Position numbers and translations under genes: made by a program
Notes under the pieces: generated by a model
Database searches by the model: none
Seen by the model: only the letters and a program-made list of their open reading frames with translations
Told to the model about the DNA's origin: nothing
Assembly (NCBI GenBank): GCA_945869675.1
Contig: CAMBPS010000003.1
Location: 22,308 to 86,307 of the forward strand
From: Prosthecobacter debontii
GTDB taxonomy: Bacteria; Verrucomicrobiota; Verrucomicrobiia; Verrucomicrobiales; Verrucomicrobiaceae
Direction: 5' to 3'
Length of the DNA: 64,000 nucleotides
In this document: piece after piece, positions 7,940 to 17,214 of the stretch
Position numbering within the stretch: position 1 is the stretch's first letter
Layout of the letters: the number at the start of each line of letters is the position of its first letter

Positions 7940-10717
7940 ATGAAATTAACGAGCTTACTCACTTACTTGTTCGTTGCTACGGCGGCCTTAGCCGCCCCCG
8001 TGGACTTTGTCCGCGATGTGCGCCCCATCTTCGAAAAGAACTGCTATGACTGCCACGGCGAAAAGAAGCAGAAAGGCGGCTTGCGTCTCGATATGAAGAC
8101 GGCGGCGCTGAAGGGCGGTGACAATGAGGGGCCGAACATCATTCCTGGAAAAGCCAAGGAGAGTTCGCTCATTCATCTCATCACTTCGACCGATGAGGAC
8201 GAGGTGATGCCACCCAAAGGCGAGCGACTTGCCGCAGCGCAGATCGCCACGCTCAGGGCATGGATCAATGAAGGTGCCATGTGGCCGGATGGCGTGGACG
8301 TGGTGAAGCTGAAGGACAAACGCGACCACTGGAGTTTCAAACCCATCAATGCGCCCACAGCTCGACCTACGATTGACTCCTTCATCGATACCAAACTCTT
8401 CGAACAAGGACTTCATCGTTCTCCGCCCGCTGATCCGGTTTCATGGTTGCGGCGAGTGACTTTCGATCTCACCGGTCTGCCGCCAGAGCTGGAGGATGTG
8501 GAGGCGTTTTTGAAGAAGCTTGACCACGCCGCTGTCGTGGAGCGGTTGCTCTCCTCTCCGCGTTATGGCGAACGCTGGGCGCAGCATTGGCTGGATGTCG
8601 TGCGTTTTGCGGACACGCATGGCTTTGAAGTGAATACGGAGCGCCCAAATGCGTGGCCGTATCGAGATTATGTCATTCGTGCCTTCAACAAGGACACGCC
8701 ATACGACCGATTCATCAAGGAGCAGATTGTCGGTGATACCTTGGGTGAAGACGCCGCCACAGGATTCCTCGTCACCGCTTCGGTGCTGCTGCCTGGGCAG
8801 ATCGGCAAAGATGAGCCGTCGAAGAGGCTCGCCCGCCAGGATTCGCTTGATGAGATGGTGAATAACATCGGACAAACCTTCCTCGGCCTCAGCATTGGCT
8901 GCGCACGCTGCCACGATCACAAGTTTGATCCGATCACCGCCAAGGATTACTACGCGATGCAAGCGTTCGTTGCGGGAGTCGAGTACGAGGATCGGGAACT
9001 CCGTACGCCGGAGGCAATCGCCGCTCGAGCGCGCGTGATTCAGATCAAAAATCAGGTAGCTGCACTCGACAAACAACTGTCGCGTTTTGTGCCATTGGCA
9101 AAGTCCGGCGTGAAACGTTCGATGATCAACGCCCGCGAGAATGTTGATCGTTTTGCGCCGATGACCACCAAGCGTGTGCGCTTTAGCATTCGTGAAACGA
9201 ACAATCTCGAGCCCTGTATTGATGAACTCGAGGTCTTTAGCACCGCAGGCGAAAACATCGCACTCAACGCTGCTGTGACCGTGTCTGGTGAAAATGTGAC
9301 TGCCGACCGCCACAAGATGCGCTTTGTGAACGACGGTAACTACGGCAACTCACGAAGCTGGATGTCGAACGAGACGGGCAAGGGCTGGGTGATGATCGAG
9401 TTCGAACAGGAGAATGAGATCGACCGCATTATCTGGGGTCGCGATCGCCAAGGGAAGTTTAAGGACAGACTCGCCACGAGCTACGTCATCGAAATCGCCG
9501 ACGCCTCGGGCGCTTGGAAAATCGTTGCAGACTCCGATGACCGCGAGCGCTACGACGCGAGTAAGAGCCCTCAGCTTGGGTTTGTTACGAAAGGTCTTCT
9601 TCAAGACGAAGCCGCAGCAGCGGGGCAACTGCTCACTCAAAAGCGTGAGCTTGAAAGAGAAATAAGCAACCTTGATGCCGCGCAGAAAGTCTTCGCTGGC
9701 ATCTTCCGCAAGCCCGACGAAATCCATCTGCTGAATCGCGGCGATCCCGAACAGCCGAAAGAGGAAGTCACACCTGCCGTGCTCAGCGCGCTTGGCAATG
9801 TGAAGCTGGACAAGCAAACGCCAGAGCAACAGCGGCGTGCCGTGCTTGCCGGCTGGATCGCCAGCCCACAGAACCCGCTCACGGCTCGTGTCATGGTGAA
9901 TCGCATCTGGCAGGGCCACTTTGGGACCGGGCTGGTGCAGACGCCTAGCGACTTCGGCAACAACGGCATCAAGCCCACGCATCCAGAGCTGCTCGACTGG
10001 CTTGCGACAGAGTTTATTCGCTCAGGTTGGAGCGTGAAGCACATGCACCGGCTCATCGTGCTGAGTGAGACGTATCGGCAGAGGAGTGATGGAGAGTTGG
10101 AGTCATGGAGTGTTGGAAATGGCCAGCCAGCTTTCCACTACTCCACCACTCCAGCCCCCCACGAGATCGACTCCGATGTGCGCCTTCTCTGGCGCTTTCC
10201 CTCACGCCGTCTCGAGGCAGAAGCCATTCGTGACTCCATGCTCGCCATCAGCGGCCAGCTCAATCTGAAAATGTATGGCCGCGGTTATGACCTCTTTGAC
10301 AAACGCGGTGGTCTCGCCGGCTTCAATCCTGTCGAGACCTCCACACCCGAGAATCAGCGCCGCATGATTTATGCGCACAAAGTCCGTCGTGAACCGGAGG
10401 CCGTCTTTGGAGCCTTTGATTGCCCCGATGCAGGTCAAAGCACCGCCTCTCGACGTGCCAGCACCACACCCATCCAGGCGCTGAATCTCTTCAACAGCCG
10501 TTTCACACTCGATCAATCCACAGCTTTTGCCGTCCGCGTGAAGAAGGAATCGGGCGACGACATCGCCCAACAAATCCAACGCGCCTATCAACTGGTTCTC
10601 ACTCGCGAACCTACCGCCGAAGAGCAGAATGACGCTATGCCCATCATCAAAAAGCATGGTCTCACCGTGCTCTGTCGCGCACTCTTCAACAGCAACGAGT
10701 TCCTCTTCCAGCCATGA
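7940..10717 (+). CDS. Secreted PSCyt1/DUF1549/DUF1553 c-type cytochrome protein (second paralogue)
   Basis: This 925-residue paralogue of the 806-3772 product has a signal peptide (residues 1-18 ending ALAA). The first heme motif is C35-Y-D-C38-H39. The DUF1549 domain (about 140-345) contains C321-A-R-C324-H325 followed by DHKFDPI. An F5/8-like segment spans about 410-560 ([29 protein letters not shown]), and DUF1553 about 640-900. The DUF1553 part contains an unusual insertion just after LSETYRQ (about residues 718-740), encoded by a palindromic repeat at 10099-10152. The stop overlaps the next start by 4 bp (ATGA), so translation of the DUF1501 partner is probably coupled. The catalytic role is unknown; export and heme attachment are inferred from motifs. 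Confidence 0.93.
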   Translation: MKLTSLLTYLFVATAALAAPVDFVRDVRPIFEKNCYDCHGEKKQKGGLRLDMKTAALKGGDNEGPNIIPGKAKESSLIHLITSTDEDEVMPPKGERLAAAQIATLRAWINEGAMWPDGVDVVKLKDKRDHWSFKPINAPTARPTIDSFIDTKLFEQGLHRSPPADPVSWLRRVTFDLTGLPPELEDVEAFLKKLDHAAVVERLLSSPRYGERWAQHWLDVVRFADTHGFEVNTERPNAWPYRDYVIRAFNKDTPYDRFIKEQIVGDTLGEDAATGFLVTASVLLPGQIGKDEPSKRLARQDSLDEMVNNIGQTFLGLSIGCARCHDHKFDPITAKDYYAMQAFVAGVEYEDRELRTPEAIAARARVIQIKNQVAALDKQLSRFVPLAKSGVKRSMINARENVDRFAPMTTKRVRFSIRETNNLEPCIDELEVFSTAGENIALNAAVTVSGENVTADRHKMRFVNDGNYGNSRSWMSNETGKGWVMIEFEQENEIDRIIWGRDRQGKFKDRLATSYVIEIADASGAWKIVADSDDRERYDASKSPQLGFVTKGLLQDEAAAAGQLLTQKRELEREISNLDAAQKVFAGIFRKPDEIHLLNRGDPEQPKEEVTPAVLSALGNVKLDKQTPEQQRRAVLAGWIASPQNPLTARVMVNRIWQGHFGTGLVQTPSDFGNNGIKPTHPELLDWLATEFIRSGWSVKHMHRLIVLSETYRQRSDGELESWSVGNGQPAFHYSTTPAPHEIDSDVRLLWRFPSRRLEAEAIRDSMLAISGQLNLKMYGRGYDLFDKRGGLAGFNPVETSTPENQRRMIYAHKVRREPEAVFGAFDCPDAGQSTASRRASTTPIQALNLFNSRFTLDQSTAFAVRVKKESGDDIAQQIQRAYQLVLTREPTAEEQNDAMPIIKKHGLTVLCRALFNSNEFLFQP
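10099..10152. repeat. Palindromic GGAGT/ACTCC repeat inserted in frame within a coding region
   Basis: The 21-nt arm at 10099-10119 (GGAGTCATGGAGTGTTGGAA plus A) and the arm at 10132-10152 are reverse complements at 17 of 21 positions, separated by 12 nt. Just upstream, more GGAGT-type units occur (10084-10100). The block interrupts the DUF1553 domain between LSETYRQ and [17 protein letters not shown], which are normally separated by a short linker. It keeps the frame open and adds a low-complexity peptide. It looks like a dispersed intergenic-type palindrome that entered a gene. Confidence 0.7.
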
Positions 10718-12189
10718 AGCACCACGCCGAACATCTCTCCATCACAGGCCGAGCCTTGCTTGATCGCCGCCAATTTCTATCGAATAGCGCCACTGCGCTC
10801 GGCTCCATCGCGCTGACAAATCTCCTTGGGCTCGATGGCTTACTCGCCGCAGAGAACCACGGCCCGCTCATCGATCCCGCTCGTCCCTATGCACCGAGGC
10901 AATCGCATTTTCCTGGGAAGGCGAAGAACGTCATCGTCATCTTTTGCGCCGGTGCAGTCAGTCAGTTGGAGACATGGGATTACAAGCCAGAACTGATCAA
11001 GTGGGACGGTAGACCCTTGCCAGGTGGGCCAGCTGTTACCTTCCAAGGTCCTGCAGGTAATCTCGCTCGGCCGCAGTATGAGTTCCGCCAGCGCGGTAAG
11101 ACGGGCAAATGGGTGAGTGACATGATTCCGCATCTTGCGGAGTTGACTGACGACATCGCTTTCGTGCATTCGCTGACCAGCAAGTCGAACACCCATGGCC
11201 CAGCAGAGAACTTTCTCTCCACCGGCTTTGTGCTCGATGGTTTCCCTTCACTTGGCTCGTGGGTGACGTATGCGCTTGGCAGCGAGAGTCAGGAGTTGCC
11301 TTCGTATGTTGCCATTCCTGATCCGCGCGGCGTGCCGCAGAATGGCGCGAACAATTGGGGCCCTGGATTCCTCCCGGCCGCCTTCCAAGGCACCACAATG
11401 AGTTCGAAGAACCCAGTCCGACATCTCGCAGCCACAGGCGTCCCCAGGGATGCCGACCAAGCTGCGCGGTCCCTTTTACAAAAGATGAACGCACGCCATC
11501 TCGCCGCGCATCCGGGCGACAGCAAGCTCGCTGCCCGCATCGCCAGTTACGAGCTTGCGGCGCGCATGCAGTTGAGCGTTCCCGAAATCAACGACCTCAG
11601 CACCGAGCCCATGCATATCTTAAAAAGCTATGGGGCTGATGATACGCAAAACCCAGACAAAGCTGCCTTTGCTAAAAATTGTATCCTCGCGCGCCGCCTG
11701 ATCGAAAAAGGCGTACGCTTTGTGCAACTCTTCAACGGAGCTTACGCCAGCGGTGGCAAGCTGAACTGGGACGGCCACAGCGCACTCAAGGAACAATACG
11801 ACGTCCATAGCCGCATCCTCGACCAACCCGCCGCCGCCCTGATTCGCGACCTCAAACAACGCGGGCTACTGCAAGACACTTTAGTCGTCTGGTGCACCGA
11901 GTTTGGCCGCATGCCCTTCTTCCAAAAAGGTGCCAAAGGTCGCGACCACAATCCTGACGGCTTTACCTGCTGGATGACTGGTGCGGGTGTCAAGCCCGGG
12001 GTCAGTCATGGCGTCACCGATGATCTCGGGCAGAAGGCCATCGAACACATCCATCCGCTTTACCATTTTAACGCCACCATTCTGCACCTCCTCGGCCTGG
12101 ATTTCGAAAAACTCAGCTTCGAGCACAATGGCATTCAACGACGCCTAACCAACGTCGAAGGGAAAGTGATCCGTGAGGTGTTGGCTTGA
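10714..12189 (+). CDS. DUF1501 protein with Tat-like leader (second paralogue)
   Basis: This 491-residue protein overlaps the preceding cytochrome gene by ATGA. The leader is longer than in the paralogue at 3893 and has a twin-arginine element at [18 protein letters not shown]. Family motifs follow: [20 protein letters not shown] near residue 70, then [20 protein letters not shown] with [16 protein letters not shown] near residues 394-430, and a C-terminal [22 protein letters not shown]1501 proteins are exported partners of DUF1549/DUF1553 cytochromes and are thought to have an alkaline-phosphatase-like fold; the substrate is unknown. The overlap argues for stoichiometric co-production. Confidence 0.92.
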   Translation: MKHHAEHLSITGRALLDRRQFLSNSATALGSIALTNLLGLDGLLAAENHGPLIDPARPYAPRQSHFPGKAKNVIVIFCAGAVSQLETWDYKPELIKWDGRPLPGGPAVTFQGPAGNLARPQYEFRQRGKTGKWVSDMIPHLAELTDDIAFVHSLTSKSNTHGPAENFLSTGFVLDGFPSLGSWVTYALGSESQELPSYVAIPDPRGVPQNGANNWGPGFLPAAFQGTTMSSKNPVRHLAATGVPRDADQAARSLLQKMNARHLAAHPGDSKLAARIASYELAARMQLSVPEINDLSTEPMHILKSYGADDTQNPDKAAFAKNCILARRLIEKGVRFVQLFNGAYASGGKLNWDGHSALKEQYDVHSRILDQPAAALIRDLKQRGLLQDTLVVWCTEFGRMPFFQKGAKGRDHNPDGFTCWMTGAGVKPGVSHGVTDDLGQKAIEHIHPLYHFNATILHLLGLDFEKLSFEHNGIQRRLTNVEGKVIREVLA

Positions 12190-12288
12190 AGACTCAGCAA
12201 TGAACGGAGTTATCTATATTTTCCTGCCTGTTTTTCGGTATGTCGAGAAAAGCGCGTTTCATGCGTAAGGATAAGGTTCGCACGTCTC

Positions 12289-14883
12289 ATGCTTCGCCAC
12301 TTCATTGCCTGCTTTCTTTCTACGTCATTGCTCGCGTCGCCTCCGGTGGCTTTTTTGGAGCAGCACTGCTACGACTGCCATGATGGGGAGACAAAGAAGG
12401 GCGATCTTGATTTGACCAGCTTGACTTTTGACGCGCAGCATCTGGACTTGCTTATTAAAGTCCACGATGCTGTCGAGCGGGGTGAGATGCCGCCGAAGAA
12501 GAAAAAGCAGCCATCGGAAGAGGACAGGGCGGCTTTTGTGAGTGGGATGGACGCGAAGTTGATGGCGCTGGCGAAGGTGGGCGAACAGGGGCGCATTCGG
12601 ATGCGGCGGATGACGCGGGTGGAATTTCAAAACACGATGCAGGACCTGCTGGCGCTACCTCGGCTCGATGTGACCTCATTGCTGCCGATGGACGGTCGCG
12701 TGGCAGGCTATGACAAGATCGCCAGTGGATTGGACATTTCGCCCGCGCATCTCGCGGCGTATGAAGAGGCCGTGGAGAATGCGCTGGATGCGGCAATCGC
12801 CACGAGCAGTGCGCCGCCGCGAGTCTTCAAGAAGCGCATCTATCCAGCGGGCCTCTTTAAATTCACTGGCAATCTTGTGCAAGGGCAGTTCGTGCTGCTG
12901 AAGGATAAGCAACCTGACCCCGCCCTGCCGGTGCGAGGTGGCTATGAGGGCAAAGCAGGCCATGTAGGCGATGCGGGGCCAGATTTGGACGAACGGAAGA
13001 AGCGGATTGAAAGTGTGAAGAAATCAGAGAGTGCTGTCGGCTTGCTCAATCCGAATCTCGCGGGCTATGAAGCTGCGATGAATGTTTCGCCGATCTATGC
13101 TGGCATGTATCGCATGAAGTTATCGTTGTGGGGGTTTCAATGGAATCAGGGCAAACTTGAATCATGCCATGATCAAGCAGCTGTGCTGCGAGCGCATGAA
13201 GAGGGCAAGCAACAGGAAGGTGGGCGTTTGCTGCGGGCCTTCACCGCACCATCGATGAAGTCAAACGAGGCGGAGATCACCGAGTGGCTCGATGCACATG
13301 AAAGCATCGTTTTTGATCCCGTCTCGGTGCCGTGGACGGGCCTGCGCGTCGGCCAAGTTGCTGGCCGTGCGAAAAAGCATGTGGGGCCTGGTGTCGCGAT
13401 TGATTGGTTTGAGATTGAGGGTCCGATCAACACCTCGTGGCCGCCGGAGAGTCACCAGCGTTTGTTTGGTGATCTCCCAATCGAACCAGTTCCGAAGGCT
13501 AGCAATGTGATCCCTCCGCAGCGTGATGAAGTGCGCAGCTTGGGTGGCTATGTGCCGAGCATGTATTTCGATCTCACGCCGCAGGAGCGAAAGCCACTTC
13601 TTGAAATGGTGCAATCGGAGCAGCCCGAGGCGGATGCTCGGAAGTTGCTGACGACATTTTTGCCGAAGGCGTTCCGTCGTGATATCACGCTTGACGAAAT
13701 TGAGCCTTATGTGGCGCTGCTGCGATCGCGCATTGCGGCGAAAGATTGCTTTGAGGATGCAATGCGTCGTGTGTATGTCGCAGTGCTCACCTCGCCGGAG
13801 TTTCTTTTTCACTCAGTGGATGCGAAGGCGTTCACGCTCGCCTCGCGCCTATCCTATTGGCTCTGGAATGGCCCACCGGATGATGCCCTTCTAGCCAAGG
13901 CTCAAGATGGCTCACTGAACCGCTCCGAGGTGCTCCATACGGAAGTGGATCGTTTGCTCGCCGACAAGCGCAGCGAACGCTTCATTGAGGATTTCACGAA
14001 TCAATGGCTTGAGCTCAGCCGACTCGACGAGACAACGCCCGATCCTCAGCTTTACCCTGAGTATCGGTTTCTGTTGCATGAAGGCATGGCTGCTGAGACG
14101 CGCGGTTTTTTGCGCGAACTCATCCGTAACGATCATCCCATCACCGCGCTGCTCAAGCCAGGATTTGCCATGCTCACGCAGCGTCTTGCCGAGCACTATG
14201 GCATCACTGGTGTGGCTGGAGTGAAGGTCCGCAAAGTGCCGCTGCCTGCCGACAGCCCACGTGGCGGGCTCCTTGGGCAAGCAGCCATTCACAAGCTTAC
14301 CGCCAACGGCACTACGACATCTCCCGTGAAGCGTGGTGTTTGGGTCATGGATCGTCTATTCAATGATCCGGCCCCGCCACCGCCTCCGGGCATATCCGCG
14401 GTTGATCCGGATACGCGCGGTGCGACAACCGTTCGGGAGCAACTCGATAAGCACCGTAATAATGCTAACTGCGCTGCGTGCCACGCAAAGATTGACCCTG
14501 CAGGTTTTGCCCTCGAAGCCTTCGATCCCATCGGAGGCTTGCGTGATCGCTACCGCTCCAATGGCAAAGGCGATAAGCCACCCGAGCAGGGCAAGACTGC
14601 GTGGCGTGTGCAATACAAGCTTGGCCCGAAAGTGGATGCGAGTGGTGAACTTACCGATGGTCGCAAGTTCATTGGCCCGATGGAGCTTAATGCGCTTCTC
14701 GTGGCGGATCCCTCCAAGCTGGCACAGGCCTTTGTCGCCCATCTTACGCGTTATGCGACTGGGGCGGATGTTAGTTATGCAGATCGTGCTGAGATCCGCC
14801 GCATCGTCGAGAATGCTCAAGGCAGCCGCTTTGGTCTGCGATCGCTGATTCATGCTTTGACTAGCAGCCATCTCTTTCAATGA
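12289..14883 (+). CDS. Secreted DUF1592-family diheme cytochrome-like protein
   Basis: This 864-residue product has a signal peptide (about 1-17) and a PSCyt1 motif C27-Y-D-C30-H31. A DUF1587 segment (RMTRVEFQNTMQDLLALP) lies near residue 105, DUF1595 near 445-505, DUF1592 near 510-635 (LASRLSYWLWNGPPDDALL), and DUF1588 near 655-755. The last includes a second heme motif C728-A-A-C731-H732 followed by KIDPAGFALEAFDPIG. DUF1585 covers about 785-860. This is the canonical PVC architecture. Such proteins are exported and nearly always adjacent to DUF1552 genes, as here, where the stop overlaps the next start. Their chemistry is unknown. A redox or electron-transfer role is inferred from the two CxxCH sites. 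Confidence 0.93.
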   Translation: MLRHFIACFLSTSLLASPPVAFLEQHCYDCHDGETKKGDLDLTSLTFDAQHLDLLIKVHDAVERGEMPPKKKKQPSEEDRAAFVSGMDAKLMALAKVGEQGRIRMRRMTRVEFQNTMQDLLALPRLDVTSLLPMDGRVAGYDKIASGLDISPAHLAAYEEAVENALDAAIATSSAPPRVFKKRIYPAGLFKFTGNLVQGQFVLLKDKQPDPALPVRGGYEGKAGHVGDAGPDLDERKKRIESVKKSESAVGLLNPNLAGYEAAMNVSPIYAGMYRMKLSLWGFQWNQGKLESCHDQAAVLRAHEEGKQQEGGRLLRAFTAPSMKSNEAEITEWLDAHESIVFDPVSVPWTGLRVGQVAGRAKKHVGPGVAIDWFEIEGPINTSWPPESHQRLFGDLPIEPVPKASNVIPPQRDEVRSLGGYVPSMYFDLTPQERKPLLEMVQSEQPEADARKLLTTFLPKAFRRDITLDEIEPYVALLRSRIAAKDCFEDAMRRVYVAVLTSPEFLFHSVDAKAFTLASRLSYWLWNGPPDDALLAKAQDGSLNRSEVLHTEVDRLLADKRSERFIEDFTNQWLELSRLDETTPDPQLYPEYRFLLHEGMAAETRGFLRELIRNDHPITALLKPGFAMLTQRLAEHYGITGVAGVKVRKVPLPADSPRGGLLGQAAIHKLTANGTTTSPVKRGVWVMDRLFNDPAPPPPPGISAVDPDTRGATTVREQLDKHRNNANCAACHAKIDPAGFALEAFDPIGGLRDRYRSNGKGDKPPEQGKTAWRVQYKLGPKVDASGELTDGRKFIGPMELNALLVADPSKLAQAFVAHLTRYATGADVSYADRAEIRRIVENAQGSRFGLRSLIHALTSSHLFQ

Positions 14884-16133
14884 AAAATTCCATGATTAAC
14901 CGTCGACACTTCCTCCGTGCTGCTGGTGCGTTGCTTGCACTGCCCTCCATCGGACGCGCAGCCGAGAAACTGCCTCCGAGGCGGTTGTTTGCCATCCATG
15001 TGCCACTGGGCATGATGCCGCAGTTCTTCTTTCCGAAGGCGGGGGAAGCCTCGAGCCCCTATCTCGACCTGATCGCTGCGCATCGAGCGCATTTCACTTC
15101 GTTTTACGGCGTATCGCATCCTGGTGTGGATGGCAATCATCACGCGGGACAGTGTTTTCTCACCGGGGCACCGCATCCGGGTCAGCCGACGTTTCGGAAC
15201 TCCCTTTCGCTTGATCAACTCGTGGCAGAGAAGATAGGGCTCGACACGAGATTTCAATCGCTCGCTGTTTCAGTGCGCAAAGGCGAGCACTACTCGGACT
15301 CCATTGGCGTGTCACGTTCGGGCGTTGTTTTGCCCTCCGAAACCAGCGCCGAAAGGCTCTATCGGCGCTTATTTGTCGCGGGCACTCCTGAAGAGAAAGC
15401 TGCGACGATGCGGCGCATCGAAGCGGGAGGCAGTGTGCTCGATTTGATCCTTGATAAAACCAAACGACTCGAAAAAAGCACCGCACCGGAAGATCGCGCA
15501 CGTCTGGATCAATACTTCCAAAGCGTGCGTGAACTCGAAGGGCGACTGCAGCGCAACATTGAGTGGGAAAACCGCCCAAAGCCGAAGGTGGATTACCCAG
15601 AGCCCAAGGACTTGGCCGATGCGAACGAGGTCATCGCTCGTTCGAAACTCATGTTTGATCTCATCAAGCTGGCCTTGCATACGGACAGCACGCGCGTCGT
15701 CACCTTGTCGCTCAGCACCTTCTCCGTAGTGCCGCATGTGCCCGGCGTGAAGAATGAAACTCACGGCCTTACGCATCACGGGAACGAGCCGGAAAAGATT
15801 GCTGAGTTACGGAAAATCGAGGAAGCGCAGTTGACCGTCTTTGGCGATCTTCTGAAGGCCTTTCGCGACGTCAACGAAACTGGCGGCTCATTGCTTGATC
15901 ATACCCAAGTGCTTTATGGAAGCTGCCTTGGCAACGCCAACTCTCATAGCAATCAGAATCTCCCACTTATTCTCGCTGGTGGCCGATTTAAACATGGGAA
16001 AAATCTCTCTTTTGATTCGAATAATAACACCCCGATGGCCAATCTCTTTGTCACGATGCTACAAGGACTTGGCATCGAAGCTGGGAAATTTGCTAGCAGC
16101 ACAGGATCAATCTCAGGCCTTGATTTGATTTAA
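14880..16133 (+). CDS. Tat-exported DUF1552 protein
   Basis: This 417-residue protein overlaps the DUF1592 gene by 4 bp. The N-terminus carries a Tat signal (NRRHFLRAAGALLALP). DUF1552 hallmarks include FAIHVPLGMMPQFFFP, a GNHHAGQCFLTGA segment, LALHTDSTRVVTLSLSTF, THHGNEPEK and LYGSCLGNANSHSNQNLPLI. The family is an exported, probably metal-binding relative of DUF1501 with no established activity. Coupling to the DUF1592 cytochrome suggests both act together outside the cytoplasm. A paralogue of this pair is at 36364-40165 in reverse gene order (DUF1552 first). Confidence 0.92.
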   Translation: MKNSMINRRHFLRAAGALLALPSIGRAAEKLPPRRLFAIHVPLGMMPQFFFPKAGEASSPYLDLIAAHRAHFTSFYGVSHPGVDGNHHAGQCFLTGAPHPGQPTFRNSLSLDQLVAEKIGLDTRFQSLAVSVRKGEHYSDSIGVSRSGVVLPSETSAERLYRRLFVAGTPEEKAATMRRIEAGGSVLDLILDKTKRLEKSTAPEDRARLDQYFQSVRELEGRLQRNIEWENRPKPKVDYPEPKDLADANEVIARSKLMFDLIKLALHTDSTRVVTLSLSTFSVVPHVPGVKNETHGLTHHGNEPEKIAELRKIEEAQLTVFGDLLKAFRDVNETGGSLLDHTQVLYGSCLGNANSHSNQNLPLILAGGRFKHGKNLSFDSNNNTPMANLFVTMLQGLGIEAGKFASSTGSISGLDLI

Positions 16134-16244
16134 AATGGCAATGGATTTTTTTGATTCAGCATCGTCGAAAACGGCTGCTGTGATGATCTTTTCATCACTG
16201 GTGCTACTCACATGTTTAGTTATGGTTCTACTAAGCCTAGATAC

Positions 16245-16397
16245 AGGAATGGCTGACTGCCGATTTGCATCCGTCATTGATTCCACAAGGCTTTTCGCCT
16301 CTCGGGCAGTGTCACCCAAGACACAGCCGCTTCGAGTCGAAGAATCCTTGTGAAACCAAGCCCTGGCGCAACCCAACGATCTTCCATTCCCGGATCT
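16245..16397 (-). repeat. Dispersed structured repeat, copy B
   Basis: Reverse-complement copy of 6254-6407. On the minus strand it keeps the TTCGACTCGAA and GTGTC-TTGGGT-GACAC dyads. The outer stem is formed by CCTTGTGAAA (16346-16355 on +) and TTCCACAAGG (16281-16290 on +). One outer-stem pair that is U-A in copy A becomes U-G on the minus-strand transcript, so pairing survives better as RNA in this orientation. Another stem position is mismatched (A against G). The 388-bp interval 16134-16521 holds this element and no convincing gene; the flanks outside the repeat differ from those of copy A. The two copies bracket about 10 kb in inverted orientation. Confidence 0.88.
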
Positions 16398-16521
16398 AGG
16401 CTAAGGCTTTGTGCCGCTCACTTAGCCTCAAGTGGCAAGAAAAAGGATGGGGCTAAAACATCTGAAAATCGCAAGAAAACTCGATGAGTGTCGCGTTTAC
16501 TCAACCTTCATAGATCTGACC

Positions 16522-17142
16522 ATGAGAATCGCCTTCACCTCACTCTTCCTTACTCTCGCCATCCCTGCCTTGGCCGAAACCGTGCCTCTTTTTGATGGTA
16601 AAACGTTCACTGGATGGGAGGGTGATGTCGGTAGTGTCTGGCGCATTGAGGAGGGAGCCTTGGTTGCGGGATCGTTGGAAAAAAAGCAAGAGAAGAACAA
16701 TTTTTTGGCAACGTTAAAACAATACGCCAACTTTGAGCTAACGCTGAAGTGGAAGCTCGAGGGCACTGAGGGTTTTGTGAATGGTGGCGTGCAGTTCCGC
16801 ACGAAGCGCATCCCGAATCATCATGAGGTCTCCGGCTTTCAAGCCGATCTTGGCAAGGGTTACGATGGGGCTTTGTATGATGAAAGCCGCCGAAAAAAAA
16901 TGATGGCTCAACCCACGCCTGAAGTTCTTACTAAAGCCCAGAAACCACTTGGCGAATGGAATGAGTATCGCATCCGCGCTCAAAGCACCCGAATTCAAAT
17001 TTGGCTCAATGGGGTGCAGACGGTTGATTACACCGAAACTGAAGCTGGCATCGATACCTCTGGCATCATCGCTGTGCAGATTCACGGTGGCGCGACTTCG
17101 ATTGTGCGCTACAAGGATCTCATGATCGAGGAACTCAAGTAG
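16522..17142 (+). CDS. Secreted DUF1080 (3-keto-disaccharide hydrolase-type) protein
   Basis: From ATG 16522 the protein has 206 residues: a signal peptide (MRIAFTSLFLTLAIPALAE) and one DUF1080 domain (PLFDGKTFTGWEGD, VWRIEEGALVAGS, FELTLKWKL, NGGVQFRTKRI, GEWNEYRIRA, IWLNGVQTVDY, GIIAVQIHGG). The domain is a concanavalin-like sandwich, and some members hydrolyse 3-keto-glycosides. The frame is open upstream to 16432, but starting there would bury the signal peptide behind 30 unrelated residues. It precedes the large dehydrogenase-cytochrome fusion by 72 bp. The pairing fits a pathway in which a sugar is oxidised to its 3-keto form and then cleaved, but this is inference. Confidence 0.9.
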   Translation: MRIAFTSLFLTLAIPALAETVPLFDGKTFTGWEGDVGSVWRIEEGALVAGSLEKKQEKNNFLATLKQYANFELTLKWKLEGTEGFVNGGVQFRTKRIPNHHEVSGFQADLGKGYDGALYDESRRKKMMAQPTPEVLTKAQKPLGEWNEYRIRAQSTRIQIWLNGVQTVDYTETEAGIDTSGIIAVQIHGGATSIVRYKDLMIEELK

Positions 17143-17214
17143 TATCGGCTTTCTAGCTAGAGTTCATTCATCCAACGTATAGCCCAGAAAGGCTATGGTA
17201 ATGCCAAATCGCCT

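Noticed and set aside
8441..9313. Long minus-strand open frames opposite the cytochrome genes (also at 28907-29779, 37952-38824, 41839-42648, 52628-54052)
   Set aside because: They are antisense shadows of well-supported genes with typical codon structure on the plus strand and show no recognisable domains.
16135..16353. 72-codon frame with one hydrophobic helix after the DUF1552 gene
   Set aside because: Its C-terminal half is encoded by the antisense of repeat copy B and it lacks homologous partners; probably a chance frame, although the helix VMIFSSLVLLTCLVMVLLSL is noteworthy.
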